This document shows, piece by piece, positions 60,843 to 64,000 of a DNA stretch of 64,000 bases (position 1 is the first letter of the stretch; every line of letters begins with the position of its first letter). A model generated the notes under the pieces. It saw only the letters and a list, made by a program, of their open reading frames with translations, made no database searches and was not told the origin of the DNA. The position numbers and the translations under genes are program-made. The DNA is from Mycolicibacterium sp. TY81 (GTDB lineage Bacteria; Actinomycetota; Actinomycetes; Mycobacteriales; Mycobacteriaceae): assembly GCF_018326285.1 (NCBI RefSeq), contig NZ_AP023362.1:5456001-5520000 (forward strand), in the 5' to 3' direction.

Positions 60843-61147
60843 GAGCGGGTAGACCCTTTTCCCGGCAGATTGGCCTGCGATAAATACGCTGCGGCCCGAC
60901 GCAGCACCTCGTTCTCTTGCTCTAGCAGTTTGATCCGCCGTCGGGCTTCGCGCAGCTCACCGGACTCGCTGGCGCTCTTGCCGGGCTTGGTGCCTTCGTC
61001 GATGTCGGCCTGACGGAGCCATTTCTGCAGCGTCATCGGGTGCACTCCGAAATCGGTGGCGATCTGCTCGATCGTTACACCGTCATCGCGGTTGCGAGCG
61101 ACCCGGACGACGTCGTCGCGGAACTCGCGGGGGTAGGGCCTTGCCAT
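60839..61147 (-). CDS. IS3-family transposase OrfA (HTH)
   Basis: The start is ATG 61147 (MARPYPREFRDDVVRVAR), giving 102 residues with an HTH (TIEQIATDFGVHPMTLQKWL) and a leucine zipper (LREARRRIKLLEQENEVLRR). Near its end the heptamer GGGAAAA (minus strand, 60857-60863) is in the right phase (G GGA AAA) for a -1 ribosomal frameshift, giving PGKRVYPLVKELAA and then OrfB. It is the standard IS3 arrangement. Confidence 0.92.
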   Translation of the reverse strand: MARPYPREFRDDVVRVARNRDDGVTIEQIATDFGVHPMTLQKWLRQADIDEGTKPGKSASESGELREARRRIKLLEQENEVLRRAAAYLSQANLPGKGSTRS

Positions 61148-61217
61148 GGGGACATCCTTCCAGCCCGCCCATGCTGGGCAAGCCAACTCAGATGTCACCT
61201 ATTCGTGCAGCAGACCC

Positions 61218-61864
61218 GGCATAGTTGGTCGGGCGTCCGCGAGCGCGTCGTGGTGTTCAGCGGCCCATTGCGCGATCTGGTCGCGGATCGGTTCGGCTTC
61301 GAGCAGCGCGTCACGCTCCCGGTAGTCAGCTACGGGCTGATCTGGGCGCCGCCGTCGCATGTGGATCGTCACGCCGCGGGTTCGGATGGTGTCGGGCATC
61401 TTGCCGGCAAGACCAGCCAGCGCGACGGGGGCATGGACGGGGAACTCCCGCACCTTCATGTTCTTCGCGTCGCCTTCGCAGCGGTCGACCGTGGCGCCCT
61501 TTCGATAACCCGCGTTGAACAACGCGCGGAGGTCTTCGGCCTGGGGTGTGGCGGTCCTACCGAAGATCGCATCGGCCTCGTCCTGCAGTACGGTCGGCGG
61601 CGGGAGTCCTTCGTCAACGGCGGCCGCAATTCGGCGGTACAGGGCGGCCGTGGTGGTCGACAGGGTGAGCTTCGCGGAGCGGCACAGCAGCGCCAGAAGC
61701 TCGAGCACCCGGGTCTTGCCAGAGCCAGGCTCGGCGCTGTCGAGGATCAGCCGGGGCGTCACGTAGAACGCATTGACCACCCAGGTGTGTAGCACCCAGA
61801 GAGCCACAACAACGGCGTGATGCTCCGACGGTCGTGTCCGGGACGCGGTGTAAATACGGAGCAC
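61218..61864 (-). pseudogene. DUF3631 replication gene, 5' part (N-terminus lost)
   Basis: This has the ATPase core: PSEHHAVVVALWVLHTWVVN, the Walker A DSAEPGSGKTRVLELLALL, a Walker-B-like QDEADAIFG and AGYRKGATVDRCEG, as in DUF3631 helicase-like proteins. Residues upstream of IYTASRTR no longer look like the family and an IS256-type element begins there, so the true start is missing. The 3' end is the IS3 site. Confidence 0.85.
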
Positions 61865-61917
61865 GGGCGTAGGTTCCGCTTCACGACCTGCAAGTCTGCG
61901 AAGAAGGAGTCACGCCC

Positions 61918-63262
61918 GTGCCTGTTCGAGTATCAGCCGTCGATCGCATCCGCACCAGAATCGATGCCCTATTTGCCGAGGATCGGGAGCTTTCGGAGAT
62001 CCTTGAAGAGGTTGCCCGGCTGGGCGCTCAACTGTTGATGCAGGCGGCCCTGGAGGCTGAGGTCACCGAGTTCCTCGGTCGCGAACGCTACCAACGCGCT
62101 GCTGCCTGTCCCGACGCTAACGGCGGCTCGCGCAACGGGTATCGACAGGTGACGGTGAAAACCACCACTGGGCCGGTTACGTTGGAGCGGCCGAAGCTGC
62201 GTGGCACCACCGCAGCGTTTGCGTCGCGGTTGTTCGGCAAGCACGTGACGAGAACCAACGCCTTGGAGACGCTGGTGATTGCCTCGTTCGTACGCGGGTT
62301 ATCGGTGCGCGACGTGCAGGCCACCCTCGCCGAAACACTTGGCGACCAGGCCGCGATCTCCAAATCCACGGTCTCGGAAGTGTGCAAGGCGATCCGAGCC
62401 GAATACCAGGCGTGGGCGCGTCGTCGACTTGACGAGATCACGCTGGATTACCTGTTCTTGGATGCCAGCTTCTTTCGGATGCATCCGGGGTCGCCCGGCC
62501 GAGCCGGTGCTGGCCGCCTGGGGCATCACCACCGAGGGCAAGCCGGTGTTCGTCGGGTTGGCGCCCGGGACCGGCGAGTCGACCGACGCATGGGCCGACT
62601 TCCTGACTGATCTGGGCGATCGCGGCCTGGGTTGTCCACTGTTGGTTGTCTCTGACGGCGCCAAGGGCCTGATCGCAGCCATCGAACAAATTTTCCCAAA
62701 AGCGTTGCGGCAGAGATGTCTTATTCATCGACTCCGCAACGTGCTCGCGAAGATTCCCGCCGGGATGCAAGCCGAGGTCCGCGACGGCTACTGGGCCATC
62801 TTCGATACCGCCGATCTGACGGTTGAACCGGGGCCTGGGCTCGTTGAGATCATCGACAAGCGGATCGAGGCGTTCGCCGCCAAATACTTCGACCTCTATC
62901 CGGCGGCGATGCGCATTCTGCTCACCGACAAAGCTGGGTTGACTGCCTATCTGCGGTTCCCGGTCGAACACCATGGGCGCGTTCGACATTCGAATTTTAT
63001 TGAGCGCTCCTTTGGGGAGACCAAGCGTCGGACCAAGGTCATCGGCCGATTCCCCGGCGAGACCAGCGCCGTTAGCCTGGTATGGGCGGTGCTCGACCGG
63101 GCCTCGGCCGGTTGGCGCGGGCTGTCCATGACACCGGTCGGTACCCGATTGCTGCACGACCTACGTCGATCGCTGCTGGACCCACCCCGTGAACTGCGGC
63201 TGACACCGTCCACCACGAGTAACGGCACCAACCCCGCAGATCCCATCTCGGCCACCGCGTAA
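61918..63262 (+). pseudogene. IS256-family transposase, frameshifted near 62495
   Basis: The frame starts at GTG 61918 (MPVRVSAVDRIRTRIDALFA) and has the mutator-family N-terminus and first catalytic Asp in YLFLDASFFRMHPGS. It then runs into an Arg-rich nonsense frame. The following frame reads PAEPVLAAWGITTEGKPVFV, then VVSDGAKGL (second Asp) and NFIERSFGETKRRTKV (Glu) to 63262. One extra base near 62490-62500 separates them. The element ends are not certain; an imperfect ACGGAG inverted repeat lies near 61856 and 63273. Confidence 0.85.
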
Positions 63263-63286
63263 CAACTCCGTGTCGCTTTGGCAGGC

Positions 63287-63771
63287 TCAGTTTCGGTGAC
63301 GGCTGGCGGTGACCAGGTCGATCGGTGGGATGTAGCCGGTGATGCTGTTGATGGTGCGATGCAGGCCGTGGTGCAGCGCGTCGATGTCGCAGCGGGCCAG
63401 GCCGCCAGCGGTGGCGATGACGTGTTCGGTGGTGAACGCCAGGTCGTTGATCGTGCCCAGGATGCGGCGGTCGGCGGTCTTGGCCACGGCCACCTGCTGG
63501 GGATCAAGATCGCCGAGCGTATCGGCGGGCAGACCCTCGACGTGCAACGCGGCCTGGATCGCCGAGACGACCGGCGGGCCGATCGGGCGCAACCCGGCGG
63601 CGGTGACGTTCGGCATGAACACCGAGAACAAGGTCCCGGCGTGGGTCACCAGCAGGCATTTGCGTCGGTCGATCCAGACCAGGTGGGCATACCAGTCGGT
63701 CGCGCAGGCTTGGCCGATGGCGGCTCAGGCGCCCTCAGCAGCGCCAACACCTTGGCGGTACATCGCAGCAT
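63287..63771 (-). pseudogene. Hypothetical gene of an uncharacterised family, frameshifted
   Basis: ATG 63771 opens MLRCTAKVLALLRAPEP, then the reading shifts by one base near 63722-63735 and continues as ACATDWYAHLVWIDRRKCLL, ending PPIDLVTASRHRN at 63287. The two parts together resemble small DUF6933-like proteins, which have a conserved WYA-x-L segment and unknown function. The stop lies at the right edge of the IS256 element. Recognition of the family is tentative. Confidence 0.45.
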
Positions 63772-64000
63772 CACGACCCATGATCGTAGGCAGCGTCCCC
63801 GAGGATCGGTACCCAAGAACACCGCGACGTGGCGCCGGTACAGTGTGGCGACGTGTTGGTCGCCGATCTGCATCACTTCCTCGACATGCCGCACGACGCT
63901 TCCGGTCCCGCGCGCCGCCTGGCACAACACCTGGGCGACATTGTCCGGGCGGGCACCGCCGGCCAGGTCGGTGATCGGTGGGTATCGGCATTGCCGTGTC
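63772..64000 (-). other. Coding-like sequence at the right edge, not identified
   Basis: A minus-strand frame is open from the edge through here (RYPPITDLAGGARPDNVAQV, then HVATLYRRHVAVFLGTDP) and runs into the frame of the preceding gene. No start or domain can be seen, so whether it is a gene, a remnant or chance is open. Confidence 0.3.

Larger units (their letters stand above)
59953..61217 (-). mobile_element. IS3-family insertion sequence, 1,265 bp
   Basis: The ends are near-perfect 25-bp inverted repeats starting GGGTCTGCTGCACGA and continuing AGGTGACA, at 59953-59977 and 61193-61217. A direct GGC duplication flanks it (59950-59952 and 61218-61220), the 3-bp size usual for IS3. Two overlapping frames encode the transposase. 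Removing the IS and one GGC rejoins the DUF3631 gene in frame, so the ends are well defined and insertion is probably recent. Confidence 0.92.
49390..64000. mobile_element. Integrative element 2, satellite-like, decayed, right end not in window
   Basis: It begins at the shared att core and continues past the window. Leftward genes are, from right: a DUF3631 replication gene (broken by an IS), zinc-finger gene, unknown gene, two prohead protease homologues, capsid, tape measure and a small Cys-rich gene; cargo lies at the left end. Order and direction match element 1. Integrase, repressor and the intact tRNA are expected to the right of 64 kb. Confidence 0.7.

Noticed and set aside
61852..61862. 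AAATACGGAGC at the IS256 left end resembling the arm-type site near 34041
   Set aside because: Only 11 bp match, not in an attP context and at the edge of an insertion sequence; taken as chance.

Overview
The window reads as chromosome of a GC-rich, fast-growing Mycobacterium (Mycolicibacterium-like). The evidence is the trehalose sulfotransferase/sulfate-activation cluster (tam, stf0, cysD, cysNC), a GH16 glucanase like Rv0315, an Hsp70-like proline-rich membrane protein, an F420-type LLM oxidoreductase and many TetR regulators. No complete tRNA or rRNA gene lies inside it.

Positions 1-33.87 kb are ordinary chromosome: a sulfur and sulfolipid locus (0.4-7.5 kb, with a frameshifted sulfatase), a NUDIX hydrolase and NCS1 transporter, cell-envelope genes (PAP2, L,D-transpeptidase, Hsp70-like, secreted proteins, GH16), a compact type II restriction-modification pair (16.3-18.0 kb) with AGATCT-containing direct repeats upstream of the methylase, several regulator/target pairs with visible palindromic operators, a Rieske oxygenase/acyl-CoA dehydrogenase pair, a MerR-DUF433/PIN toxin-antitoxin pair, and a PAP2-diacylglycerol kinase fusion.

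Positions 33.875 kb to the right edge are mobile DNA. A 41-bp sequence equal to the 3' part of a tRNA gene (probably Gly) occurs at 33875-33915 and again at 49390-49430. Neither copy has the tRNA 5' half. I read this as two integrative elements in tandem in one tRNA gene, with the intact tRNA expected beyond 64 kb. Element 1 is exactly one repeat period, 15,515 bp. It carries its own tyrosine integrase beside the right att copy, and a 14-bp arm-type repeat flanks the core on both sides. Its layout is that of a phage satellite: repressor and integrase point one way; a divergent leftward operon carries an excisionase-like gene, a replication gene with internal iterons, small DNA- or zinc-binding genes, a major capsid protein directly followed by a tape measure protein, a methyltransferase and a second integrase; cargo genes and a TerS-like gene lie at the far end. 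No portal, large terminase, tail tube, tail tip or lysis gene is visible.

Element 2 (49.4 kb to beyond the window) repeats the same order (cargo, tape measure, capsid, zinc-finger gene overlapping an iteron-bearing replication gene) and adds a prohead protease plus a catalytically dead protease paralogue. It is decaying: an IS3-family element with a perfect GGC target duplication cuts its DUF3631 replication gene, and a frameshifted IS256-family element lies at its 5' end. The shared, stripped-down gene set, especially capsid plus tape measure without the rest of a virion, is the most unusual feature of the window and the best candidate for an undescribed satellite type related to small mycobacterial prophage-like elements such as phiRv1 and phiRv2.
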